DNA of 10,672 nucleotides from Lachnospiraceae bacterium (GCA_024690425.1 JAILCT010000239.1:1-10672), one strand, 5' to 3'; shown: positions 1-4,268, numbered from the stretch's first letter. The notes: generated from the sequence alone by a model not told the origin. Numbers and translations are program-made.

Positions 1-1
1 T

Positions 2-496
2 GCGGAACTTGATTCGTTGGGAAGGTGCGGTACTGCTTATGCGATGCTTGACAGGGAAATGATACCTAAGCAAGAGCGTAGCGAGATAGGGAGTATCAAA
101 CCGTCAGGGTGGAAACAGAATAAGTATCCGGGAATAGTTGATTCTGATCCTCCTTATCTGTATAACCGGAGCCATCTGATCGCATACGCGCTCACTGGAC
201 AGAATGCGAACGAATTAAACCTTATTACAGGGACAAGACATTTCAATGCCGAGGCTATGCTGCCATATGAGCTGAAAGTCATGCGGTATCTTGATCATTC
301 GGGTAACCATGTACTTTACAGGGTCACGCCATACTTCAAGGGTAAGGAGCTCGTAGCTAGGGGTGTAGAGATGGAAGCATATTCTGTTGAGGATAATGGG
401 GACGGAGTGTGTTATCATGTATTTGTGTATAACGTACAGCCTGGGATCGAGATAGATTATCTTACCGGAGAGAATAAGGCAGAAGAGGGACGGTAA
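2..496 (+). CDS. DNA/RNA non-specific endonuclease, 5'-partial
   Basis: This is the C-terminal 164 residues of a DNA/RNA non-specific endonuclease of the EndA/NucA (beta-beta-alpha metal) type, which cleaves nucleic acid and is normally exported. The open frame enters from the left edge as AELDSLGRCGTAYAML, which matches the interior of such proteins, so the TTG at 17 is Leu and not a start. The active-site segment reads YNRSHLIAYALTG, where the His is the expected general base (family form DRGH/NRSH). It is followed by NELNLITGTRHFN, which carries the metal-binding Asn region, and a conserved tail (HVLYRVTPYF, MEAYSVEDNGDG, YNVQPGIEIDY). Any signal peptide or lipobox would lie left of the window. 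It ends at TAA 494-496, five bases before a small membrane ORF. The family call is confident. Export and biological role (nutrient scavenging, uptake, or competition) are inference. Confidence 0.88.
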   Translation, partial: AELDSLGRCGTAYAMLDREMIPKQERSEIGSIKPSGWKQNKYPGIVDSDPPYLYNRSHLIAYALTGQNANELNLITGTRHFNAEAMLPYELKVMRYLDHSGNHVLYRVTPYFKGKELVARGVEMEAYSVEDNGDGVCYHVFVYNVQPGIEIDYLTGENKAEEGR

Positions 497-501
497 AGAA
501 C

Positions 502-666
502 ATGAATAACAAAAAGATAGGAAAGATGGCTGTTACAGGGATAATAACCATGCTTACGGCGATATGGGGGATGGTGTCTCTTGAAATGGCTAAAGATATG
601 AAGAGGGAAATTGAAGGGAGTAATAAAGATGGGGAAAGAAGTAACAAGGAAACTGACAAAGGATGA
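502..666 (+). CDS. Small single-span membrane protein (54 aa)
   Basis: A 54-residue ORF starts with ATG five bases after the endonuclease stop, with a purine-rich AGAAGAGGGACGG stretch upstream as a plausible but long-spaced ribosome binding site. The N-terminus has a short basic head (MNNKKIGK) followed by one hydrophobic segment at about residues 9-28 (MAVTGIITMLTAIWGMVSL), then a highly charged Lys/Glu-rich tail (residues 29-54). This is the layout of a small N-in membrane protein or an uncleaved signal anchor. I do not recognise a family. Tight spacing suggests co-transcription with the nuclease. Its TGA overlaps the next small ATG in an ATGA at 663-666. It could also be non-coding, because the ORF is short. 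Confidence 0.5.
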   Translation: MNNKKIGKMAVTGIITMLTAIWGMVSLEMAKDMKREIEGSNKDGERSNKETDKG

Positions 667-734
667 AAAGTTTGCGATATAGACGAAGCGTTTCAGGAAG
701 ATACCGTGATGTAAAGATAATGCATTGTTCATAA
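663..734 (+). CDS. Possible 23-aa basic peptide overlapping the upstream stop
   Basis: A 23-codon ORF begins with an ATG that shares ATGA (663-666) with the stop of the preceding small membrane protein, the usual geometry for translational re-initiation. The peptide is very basic (MKSLRYRRSVSGRYRDVKIMHCS, here split as an Arg-rich first 15 residues and a short tail with one Cys). No family is recognised and no separate ribosome binding site is convincing. The ATGA overlap is the only real support, and chance is a good alternative. Confidence 0.18.
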   Translation: MKSLRYRRSVSGRYRDVKIMHCS

Positions 735-757
735 ACAAAAGGGGAATATAGCTGGAT

Positions 758-1075
758 ATGATAATAGGATTTGTTATTTGGAGCATCGTTTCTGCGATAA
801 TGCTCGGAATAGGAATATGGTCGTACAGGTCTGAAAAACCGGTAGGATTCTTTACAGGAACCAAACCTCCGGAAGTGAAGGATGCGAAGAAATATAACCA
901 TGCGGTCGGGATATTGTGGTTTGTTTATGCGGTACTGCTTGAACTGTTTGGCATACCGTTTCTGTTCCTGAAACAGAACTCGGCAGGATTCATACCGGTA
1001 TTTTTGGGAACTATAGCGATATCTATCGGGCTGATGGTCGGATATGTGATAATTGAAAAGAAGAACAGGAAATAA
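758..1075 (+). CDS. Small integral membrane protein, about three spans (105 aa)
   Basis: This is an unassigned membrane protein of 105 residues. Hydrophobic segments lie at about residues 1-22 (MIIGFVIWSIVSAIMLGIGIW), 49-71 (AVGILWFVYAVLLELFGIPFLF) and 77-98 (AGFIPVFLGTIAISIGLMVG). A polar loop between spans 1 and 2 contains the motif GFFTGTKPPEVKDAKKYNHA. That loop is reminiscent of the aromatic-rich loop of SdpI-like small membrane proteins (GYRTP...KYAN), but the likeness is by eye and weak. The C-terminus is basic (EKKNRK), which suggests a cytoplasmic tail. The ATG at 758 has AAAGGGGAA upstream at slightly long spacing. It follows the nuclease and small membrane ORFs on the same strand and could be in the same transcript. 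Proteins with this loop occur in Lachnospiraceae, but I know no function. Confidence 0.72.
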   Translation: MIIGFVIWSIVSAIMLGIGIWSYRSEKPVGFFTGTKPPEVKDAKKYNHAVGILWFVYAVLLELFGIPFLFLKQNSAGFIPVFLGTIAISIGLMVGYVIIEKKNRK

Positions 1076-1235
1076 AGATTTCAGATAAGGGATGGAAAGA
1101 ATGAGCAGGCCCGTTACGATAAGTTGTGTGAAGAATTTGGTATGTGATCATAATCTGTTCCCGTTATAGGTATCTAATGATCTGCCGTAGAAATACTTCA
1201 TTGATTCCCGGCATTCTTCAGGAGAGATGAAAAGG

Positions 1236-1264
1236 GAGAGACAGGGGACGGTTCTCTGTCTCTC
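1236..1264 (+). repeat. Left REP-like hairpin
   Basis: A perfect 9-bp stem (GAGAGACAG / CTGTCTCTC) encloses an 11-base loop, GGGACGGTTCT. It is the inverted partner of the hairpin at 1477-1503. It overlaps by one base the stop codon of the transposase tail on the minus strand, as expected for a REP hairpin placed just downstream of a transposase gene. Confidence 0.8.
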
Positions 1265-1389
1265 TAATGATTTATTGCATTCTCTATGATTTTCTTGGAA
1301 ATCCCCGTGAGATGGCTTAGCTGACGGATAGATATCCCTGACCTTATCAATTTACGGATTGAAGGATTAACTGCTGTTTTGGAATTTCT
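1264..1389 (-). pseudogene. C-terminal fragment of a REP-associated Y1 transposase (RAYT)
   Basis: Read on the minus strand, this open stretch encodes 41 residues and a TAG. It is bounded upstream by an in-frame TAG at 1392-1390 and has no start codon of its own. Its core, IRKLIRSGISIRQLSHLTG continuing as ISKKIIENAINH, fits the C-terminal helix-turn-helix of RAYT proteins (family pattern: LK-x-G-hydrophobic-S-IRQ-hydrophobic-S-R-LTGIS). The catalytic HUH and Tyr region that should precede it is missing; the sequence further along the minus strand up to the right hairpin shows no recognisable remnant. This is a truncated, non-functional gene. The identification rests on pattern memory and not on an alignment, but the IRQLS-x-LTGIS match is specific. 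Confidence 0.75.
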
Positions 1390-1476
1390 CTATAATCGGT
1401 ATTCCTGATCGAAATTCGGTATGAATTGGCCTTATGGCTTTTTCACGATTGTAATGTGAGTGAGATAGAAAAATCA

Positions 1477-1503
1477 GGAGACAGAGAACCGTCCCCTGTC
1501 TCC
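1477..1503 (+). repeat. Right REP-like hairpin
   Basis: A perfect 8-bp stem (GGAGACAG / CTGTCTCC) encloses the loop AGAACCGTCCC, which is the reverse complement of the left hairpin loop. At stem position 8 from the loop, the left copy has A-T and this copy (read in the same sense) has G-C, so the pairing is kept while the bases differ. It ends 35 bases before the tag start codon. Confidence 0.8.
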
Positions 1504-1516
1504 CTAGGAAAATGAT

Positions 1517-1522
1517 TATAAT
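1517..1522 (+). promoter_or_regulatory. Candidate -10 box for tag
   Basis: A perfect TATAAT stands 16 bases before the ATG at 1539. No good -35 is seen at 17 bp; that position falls inside the right REP hairpin. If this box is used, transcription would begin near 1529, leaving a leader of only about ten bases and ruling out the GTG at 1530 as the start. It is only one element, so the call is tentative. Confidence 0.35.
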
Positions 1523-1538
1523 GGATTAGGTGCCTGAT

Positions 1539-2150
1539 ATGGGATATTGTACATGGGCCGGAATGAACGAACTGAATAAGGTATACCATGATACCGAGTG
1601 GGGAATCCCTGTGCATGAGGATAGGAAGATGTTTGAGCATCTGATCCTTGAATGCATGCAGTGTGGATTGTCTTGGTATATGATGCTTAAGAAGCGGGAT
1701 GTCTTCAGAAAATGTTTTGATGATTTTGACTTTGACAGGATCGCTGAATATGATGACTCTGATATAGACCGGATAATGAACACAGAGGACATGATTCGCT
1801 CGCCAAGGAAGATAGCAGCGGTTATCAACAATGCCAGGTGCTTTCGGAGGGTCAGGGAAGAGTTCGGGACTTTCTGTGATTATCTCTGGGCATACTCGGA
1901 TGGGAAGACGATCCTGTATACCGGACACAACAAGGATATTGCCAAGATACCGGTCAGCAACGGACTGTCAAGGCGGATCAGCAAGGATCTTAAGAAGAGA
2001 GGCTTTAAGTATGTGGGCGAAATAACGATCTATTCGCACCTGCAGGCCTGTGGGATCATCAATGATCATGATGAGGACTGCGATTGCTATAAGCGGATAA
2101 ATGAGCAGTATCCTACGGTGAATAAAAGAAGGGATAAGGAAGTGTATTAA
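1539..2150 (+). CDS. tag: DNA-3-methyladenine glycosylase I
   Basis: Tag removes 3-methyladenine from alkylated DNA, starting base excision repair in the cytoplasm. The protein of 203 residues is slightly longer than E. coli Tag (187), owing mainly to a basic C-terminal tail. With ATG 1539 as the start, key residues fall at the E. coli numbers: zinc ligands Cys4 and His17, pocket residues Trp6, Tyr16, Trp21 and Trp46, and catalytic-pocket Glu38. The other two zinc ligands are His177 and Cys181 (NDHDEDC), with the four-residue spacing of E. coli His175/Cys179. Other family blocks are YHDTEWG, GLSWYMMLKKR, SPRKIAAVINNA, LKKRGFKYVG and LQACGIINDH. A GTG at 1530 would add three residues and break this numbering; AGG at 1528-1530 suits the ATG. 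It stands alone between a mobile-element relic and a regulator gene. Confidence 0.95.
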   Translation: MGYCTWAGMNELNKVYHDTEWGIPVHEDRKMFEHLILECMQCGLSWYMMLKKRDVFRKCFDDFDFDRIAEYDDSDIDRIMNTEDMIRSPRKIAAVINNARCFRRVREEFGTFCDYLWAYSDGKTILYTGHNKDIAKIPVSNGLSRRISKDLKKRGFKYVGEITIYSHLQACGIINDHDEDCDCYKRINEQYPTVNKRRDKEVY

Positions 2151-2243
2151 GACGTGGACTTATGGATATCTGTATTTGATCAGGCTTTTCCGGAATTCAT
2201 GACTTTCTGAATGCAGATAAGGAAATGCAAGATTAGTCCTTAG

Positions 2244-2267
2244 ATGTCTGAAAAAATGTCTGAAAAA
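2244..2267 (+). repeat. Tandem 12-bp duplication (ATGTCTGAAAAA x2)
   Basis: Two identical, directly adjacent copies of ATGTCTGAAAAA lie ten bases before the palindrome that controls the XRE gene. They could be replication slippage or a pair of binding sites on one face of the helix (12-bp spacing is close to a helical turn). Nothing else supports a function. Confidence 0.5.
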
Positions 2268-2277
2268 GCAAAAATAG

Positions 2278-2306
2278 CAAACACTTGTTCCGGGAACATT
2301 TGTTTG
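2278..2306 (+). promoter_or_regulatory. 29-bp hyphenated palindrome, probable operator
   Basis: The sequence is CAAACA, two bases, TGTTCC, a central G, GGAACA, two bases, TGTTTG: two nested inverted half-sites exactly symmetric about 2292. It covers the -35 element and most of the promoter spacer of the XRE regulator gene. Autorepression by that HTH protein is the obvious inference. The symmetry is seen directly; the binding protein is not proven. Confidence 0.65.
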
Positions 2307-2313
2307 ATATAAT
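2285..2313 (+). promoter_or_regulatory. Sigma-A promoter of the XRE regulator
   Basis: TTGTTC (2285-2290) and a perfect TATAAT (2308-2313) are separated by 17 bases. The predicted transcription start is near 2320. This lies at or after the ATG codons at 2314 and 2320, so translation more likely begins at ATG 2359, with a leader of about 40 bases. Confidence 0.7.
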
Positions 2314-2358
2314 ATGATTATGAACCAAAATGATCATAAGGAACAGGGTATAAAGGAT

Positions 2359-2676
2359 ATGAGTAGAGATTATCCAACTATTGATACTTTAAGGACAGGC
2401 CAGAACATAAAGAATGTAATGAAATTAAAGGGACTGACAGTTAAGGATATCCAAGGATTTCTGCAGTTGGCTTCTCCACAGGGTATATATCACTGGTTTG
2501 TTGGGAAGAGTATGCCAACAGTGGATAATCTGTATGCATTAAGTGAACTGTTTAGTGTTCCGGTAGATCTGCTGCTTATCGGAAGCAGGAAATATTTTTA
2601 TATTCCGTATGGGGATAACAGATGCCGAAGATTATATGTATACCATATGAAACTGAACTATATGGCGGATCGGTGA
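2359..2676 (+). CDS. XRE-family helix-turn-helix regulator (105 aa)
   Basis: This is a small cytoplasmic DNA-binding protein of the Cro/CI (XRE) type, expected to repress its own promoter. After a short N-terminus, the five-helix HTH spans about residues 9-75: TLRTGQNIKNVMKLKGLTVKDIQGF, then LASPQGIYHWFVGKSMPTVDNLY, then ALSELFSVPVDLLL (segments given in order). The start at 2359 gives MSRDYPTIDTLRTG, the usual opening of Lachnospiraceae relatives, and agrees with the promoter TATAAT at 2308-2313. The in-frame ATGs at 2314 and 2320 lie at or before the predicted transcript end and would add an atypical 15-residue leader. The last 30 residues (KYFYIPYGDNRCRRLYVYHMK...) are unusual, rich in Arg and Tyr, and overlap another frame that reads more like protein, so the tail may reflect a frameshift. 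No partner gene is obvious beyond that overlapping ORF. Confidence 0.85.
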   Translation: MSRDYPTIDTLRTGQNIKNVMKLKGLTVKDIQGFLQLASPQGIYHWFVGKSMPTVDNLYALSELFSVPVDLLLIGSRKYFYIPYGDNRCRRLYVYHMKLNYMADR

Positions 2677-2720
2677 TTATTAAGGCGGCGGATATAGTCA
2701 AGGCAAGCGATAATCCGTAG
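2622..2720 (+). CDS. Possible 32-aa ORF overlapping the end of the XRE gene
   Basis: ATG 2622 has GGGG (2611-2614) at about seven bases, and opens a 32-codon frame overlapping the last 55 bases of the XRE gene in another frame. It reads MPKIICIPYETELYGG then SVIIKAADIVKASDNP before TAG 2718-2720. Beyond that stop the same frame continues with protein-like codons (EMPDELS) to another TAG. The composition is more protein-like than the Arg/Tyr-rich XRE tail it overlaps. It could be a coupled small protein or the decayed start of a longer gene. I recognise no family. Confidence 0.3.
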   Translation: MPKIICIPYETELYGGSVIIKAADIVKASDNP

Positions 2721-2750
2721 GAAATGCCGGATGAACTCTCATAGAAGCGG

Positions 2751-2815
2751 ATCAAATAAGATAAGAGGCAATACACGTTTATTTAGAACATGTATTGCCT
2801 CTTATTTGATTATAC
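2751..2815 (+). terminator. Long-stem transcription terminator, possibly bidirectional
   Basis: A perfect 15-bp stem (ATAAGAGGCAATACA at 2761-2775 with its complement at 2791-2805) encloses a 15-base loop and is followed by the T-rich stretch TTGATTATACGATTT. The flanks ATCAAATAAG and CTTATTTGAT are also complementary. The left arm carries an extra ATAAG relative to the right, so the stem can extend in a shifted register. The T-run is weak for a classical terminator, but the position after the XRE gene fits. Confidence 0.6.
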
Positions 2816-2930
2816 GATTTGAAGGAGTATCAGGTTAGGATGTAAATTAAACCAGCGGTTCAATGACAGCCGGTTCATGTAGTGATAGCGTATAGGTGTA
2901 GCCAAATGATGACTTTTATGGGTGATATTT

Positions 2931-3215
2931 ATGGGTACTATAATCCAATTTACGGAAGCGGATAGGCCAACATTTGGCATAATAAGGAAAATGTGCGACC
3001 GGACGGTGAAAATACAAATCTGTGTAAATGAAACCGGCAACTACATGGATTACAGATGCATAGAAGATGTTCCAAATAAATTCGATGATATGAAAGTCTT
3101 TGGAATTGGACTTGTAAGAAGCGGGTACAGAGGGAAAGATGCGATAAACATTGGACGATATGCATATGCTATAGAAATACGTCTATTGGGAGATCTTGTT
3201 TATGAAGTATCATAA
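2931..3215 (+). CDS. Hypothetical protein (94 aa)
   Basis: I do not recognise this family. The 94-residue protein has no signal peptide, membrane span or metal motif. It alternates short hydrophobic strands with turns (MGTIIQFTEADRPTFGIIRK, then VKIQICVNETGNYMDYRC, then AYAIEIRLLGDLVYEVS), which suggests a small beta-rich or alpha/beta cytoplasmic fold. The start is put at ATG 2931 because GGTGAT at 2921-2926 is a good match to the extended anti-Shine-Dalgarno at suitable spacing. The in-frame GTG at 2922 would lie inside that site. It lies between the terminator after the XRE gene and a truncated small ORF. The neighbourhood is a patch of small accessory genes, so a role in defence or a toxin-antitoxin pair is possible but not shown. 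Confidence 0.6.
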   Translation: MGTIIQFTEADRPTFGIIRKMCDRTVKIQICVNETGNYMDYRCIEDVPNKFDDMKVFGIGLVRSGYRGKDAINIGRYAYAIEIRLLGDLVYEVS

Positions 3216-3247
3216 AAGGGTACTGCCTGATAGAGGATATTGATTTT

Positions 3248-3385
3248 ATGATTCAGGTGCTGGAAACAGATGAGATCCGGTCTTTGTATGATAAACACAG
3301 GTATCCGGAAGCCTTATACCTTCTTGCGATGGTAGACTATCTTTCTCGTGAAAATGGTATTCCATTGTGTATCTCATCGGTGTAG
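3248..3385 (+). pseudogene. Short, probably truncated Lachnospiraceae-type small protein (45 aa)
   Basis: The frame encodes 45 residues: MIQVLETDEIRSLYDKHRYP, then EALYLLAMVDYLSRENGIPL, then CISSV and a TAG. It resembles a family of small Lachnospiraceae proteins of roughly 80-100 residues in which a pattern like LYLLAMLDYLSRENDIPL is followed by a DDLR-containing segment. Here the frame ends just where that second half should begin, so a C-terminal truncation is likely. The frame stays open upstream to a TGA near 3200 without a better start, and no strong ribosome binding site is seen. The stop is ten bases before the TTGACA of the toxin-antitoxin promoter, so arrival of that cassette may have cut the gene. 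The family likeness is from memory and uncertain. It could instead be a genuine 45-aa protein. Confidence 0.42.
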
Positions 3386-3394
3386 GTTTTTCAA

Positions 3395-3423
3395 TTGACA
3401 ATACAACCGTGTTGGGATATTAT
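3395..3423 (+). promoter_or_regulatory. Sigma-A promoter of the toxin-antitoxin pair
   Basis: A perfect TTGACA (3395-3400), a 17-base spacer and TATTAT (3418-3423) precede the antitoxin start by 34 bases. The spacer holds an inverted repeat, CAAC-CGT-GTTG (3404-3414), well placed to be an operator for autoregulation. The promoter elements are seen directly; the operator is inferred. Confidence 0.75.
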
Positions 3424-3457
3424 ATAAGTGGGAAAGCTCACAATGGAGGTAACAGGT

Positions 3458-3706
3458 ATGGAAGCTATCGTTAAAGAATATGATGCAAAGATAGATACAA
3501 AAAAAAGAATTACACTTAGAGGATCTTCTTATGAGTATTACCATGTGACAGAGTTTCCTAACGGAAAGATAGAACTTGAACCCAGAGTGCTTGTAGAGCC
3601 ATTTGAGATTTCTGAGGATACCTTGCGCATGGTAGATGCATCAATGGAAAATCTGAAGAAAGGGAAAGCATCGAAGCCCCTAGATCTTTCGAGCTTTGCG
3701 GAATAA
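3458..3706 (+). CDS. Probable antitoxin of a type II toxin-antitoxin pair (82 aa)
   Basis: This small protein is likely the antitoxin that neutralises the following toxin and represses the shared promoter. The N-terminal half (about residues 1-45) has a beta-rich AbrB-like look: EYDAKIDTKKRITLRGSSYE, then a strand-turn-strand with EFPNGKIELEPRVLVEPF. The C-terminal half is a helical, acidic-to-basic tail (ISEDTLRMVDASMENLKKGK, then ASKPLDLSSF), which fits a toxin-wrapping segment. The start is ATG 3458, preceded at seven bases by GGAGGT (3445-3450); the in-frame GTG at 3428 lies too close to the promoter. The stop at 3704-3706 is three bases from the toxin ATG, so the two are surely co-translated. 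The exact antitoxin family is not named here. AbrB-likeness is by eye. Confidence 0.7.
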   Translation: MEAIVKEYDAKIDTKKRITLRGSSYEYYHVTEFPNGKIELEPRVLVEPFEISEDTLRMVDASMENLKKGKASKPLDLSSFAE

Positions 3707-3709
3707 TAC

Positions 3710-4072
3710 ATGTTTAAGATACGAATGGGTATTCCGGAAATGCAGGAATTCTGGGATGAGCTTAAGAAAAAAGTCGAAGATGGCATAGCCAATAAGAATG
3801 AAGTGACTCAGTATAAAAAACTTGGAAGGGCTTTTTATCATCTGTCTATGGATCCGTTTTACCCGGGACTTAATACACATGAGATACCTGAGATGTCAAA
3901 AAGATATGGGGAGAAGGTGTGGCAGTCCTACTTGGAAAACAATAAACCTGCAGCTGGAAGATTTTATTGGTCATATGGACCTCAAAAGGATGAAATAACC
4001 ATAACAGGTCTTGAACCACATCCAAATACGAAATCTAACTCCTATAAAAAGATAAGACTATCAGATATGTAA
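3710..4072 (+). CDS. Probable RelE/ParE-superfamily toxin (120 aa)
   Basis: This is a compact basic protein that reads like a RelE/ParE-superfamily toxin, most of which cleave mRNA on the ribosome (ParE members poison gyrase). The N-terminal helices (residues 9-45: PEMQEFWDELKKKVEDGI, then QYKKLGRAFYHLSMDP) are followed by LNTHEIPEMSKRYGEKVWQS and a late strand pair, AAGRFYWSYGP and EITITGLEPHPNTKSNSYKK. The pattern 'R-aromatic-x-Y ... I-x-I-x-x-hydrophobic-x-P-H-P ... Y-x-K' matches the end of the RelE/HigB fold. Catalytic candidates are Arg84, His104, Tyr112 and Lys113/114. It follows the antitoxin by three bases and is closed by a strong terminator. The order (antitoxin first) is the commonest for type II pairs. 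At 120 residues it is a little long for RelE (about 95). The family call is by eye, the operon logic is strong. Confidence 0.7.
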   Translation: MFKIRMGIPEMQEFWDELKKKVEDGIANKNEVTQYKKLGRAFYHLSMDPFYPGLNTHEIPEMSKRYGEKVWQSYLENNKPAAGRFYWSYGPQKDEITITGLEPHPNTKSNSYKKIRLSDM

Positions 4073-4079
4073 TACACCC

Positions 4080-4117
4080 ATACCACCATTATGCACGATG
4101 GTGGTATTCTGTTTTGT
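4080..4117 (+). terminator. Rho-independent terminator after the toxin gene
   Basis: A perfect 10-bp stem, ATACCACCAT (4080-4089) and ATGGTGGTAT (4098-4107), with an 8-base loop is followed by TCTGTTTTGTC. It starts eight bases after the toxin stop codon. Confidence 0.85.
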
Positions 4118-4239
4118 CAATCGAACTTTCAGGAGCGGTGAATATAAATCAAATGGTTTATAGCTGCTGTTTTTGGAATGAACTGTATAGATGAATTGAT
4201 TGCATGCAGTAAAAGTGAGGATCAGATTATAATACTAGG

Positions 4240-4268
4240 TTGACACTATACAAAAAGTCCATTATTCT
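4240..4268 (+). promoter_or_regulatory. Sigma-A promoter of the HTH/pRiA4b-ORF3-like gene
   Basis: A perfect TTGACA (4240-4245), a 17-base spacer and TATTCT (4263-4268) lie 33 bases before the start codon. A second -10-like TATACT at 4280-4285 lacks a matching -35. A further TATAAT at 4228-4233 also lacks a good -35. Confidence 0.6.

Larger units (their letters stand above)
1236..1503 (-). mobile_element. Decayed REP/RAYT-type element (Y1 transposase remnant with inverted REP-like ends)
   Basis: Two copies of a 25-bp sequence, GAGACAGGGGACGG followed by TTCTCTGTCTC, lie in inverted orientation at 1238-1262 and 1478-1502, bounding about 268 bp. Inside the left end, the minus strand encodes the C-terminal tail typical of REP-associated tyrosine (Y1) transposases. 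The Y1 HUH domain is absent, so the unit cannot move by itself. GGGGACGGTTCT-type hairpins flanking Y1 transposases of the RAYT/IS200-like group are, to my knowledge, widespread in Firmicutes and other phyla. Either this is an internally deleted transposon, or two REP-like ends were left with part of the gene. It could still be mobilised in trans by a full copy elsewhere in the genome. It fills most of the otherwise gene-free stretch 1076-1538. Confidence 0.72.

Noticed and set aside
17..496. TTG at 17 as start of the endonuclease
   Set aside because: The frame is open to the left edge and the residues before it (AELDS) match the interior of the family, so the gene is 5'-partial.
457..901. 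Minus-strand ORFs over 457-901
   Set aside because: Low-complexity Ser/Leu/Phe-rich products antisense to better-supported small + strand ORFs, with no ribosome site or family likeness.
1076..1135. Continuation of the 105-aa membrane protein frame after its stop (IRDGKNEQARYDKLCEEFGM)
   Set aside because: It reads like protein for about 20 codons but has no start and no recognisable family; probably chance or a very short relic.
1530..1538. GTG at 1530 as the tag start
   Set aside because: The ATG at 1539 puts Cys4, Tyr16, His17, Trp21, Glu38 and Trp46 at the E. coli numbers, and the GTG overlaps the likely transcript start and the AGG ribosome site.
1443..1928. Minus-strand ORF of 161 codons antisense to tag
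   Set aside because: Tag on the + strand is certain from catalytic and zinc residues; the antisense frame is a shadow.
2810..3165. Minus-strand ORFs over the 94-aa gene
   Set aside because: No ribosome site or family likeness; antisense to a frame with a good ribosome site.
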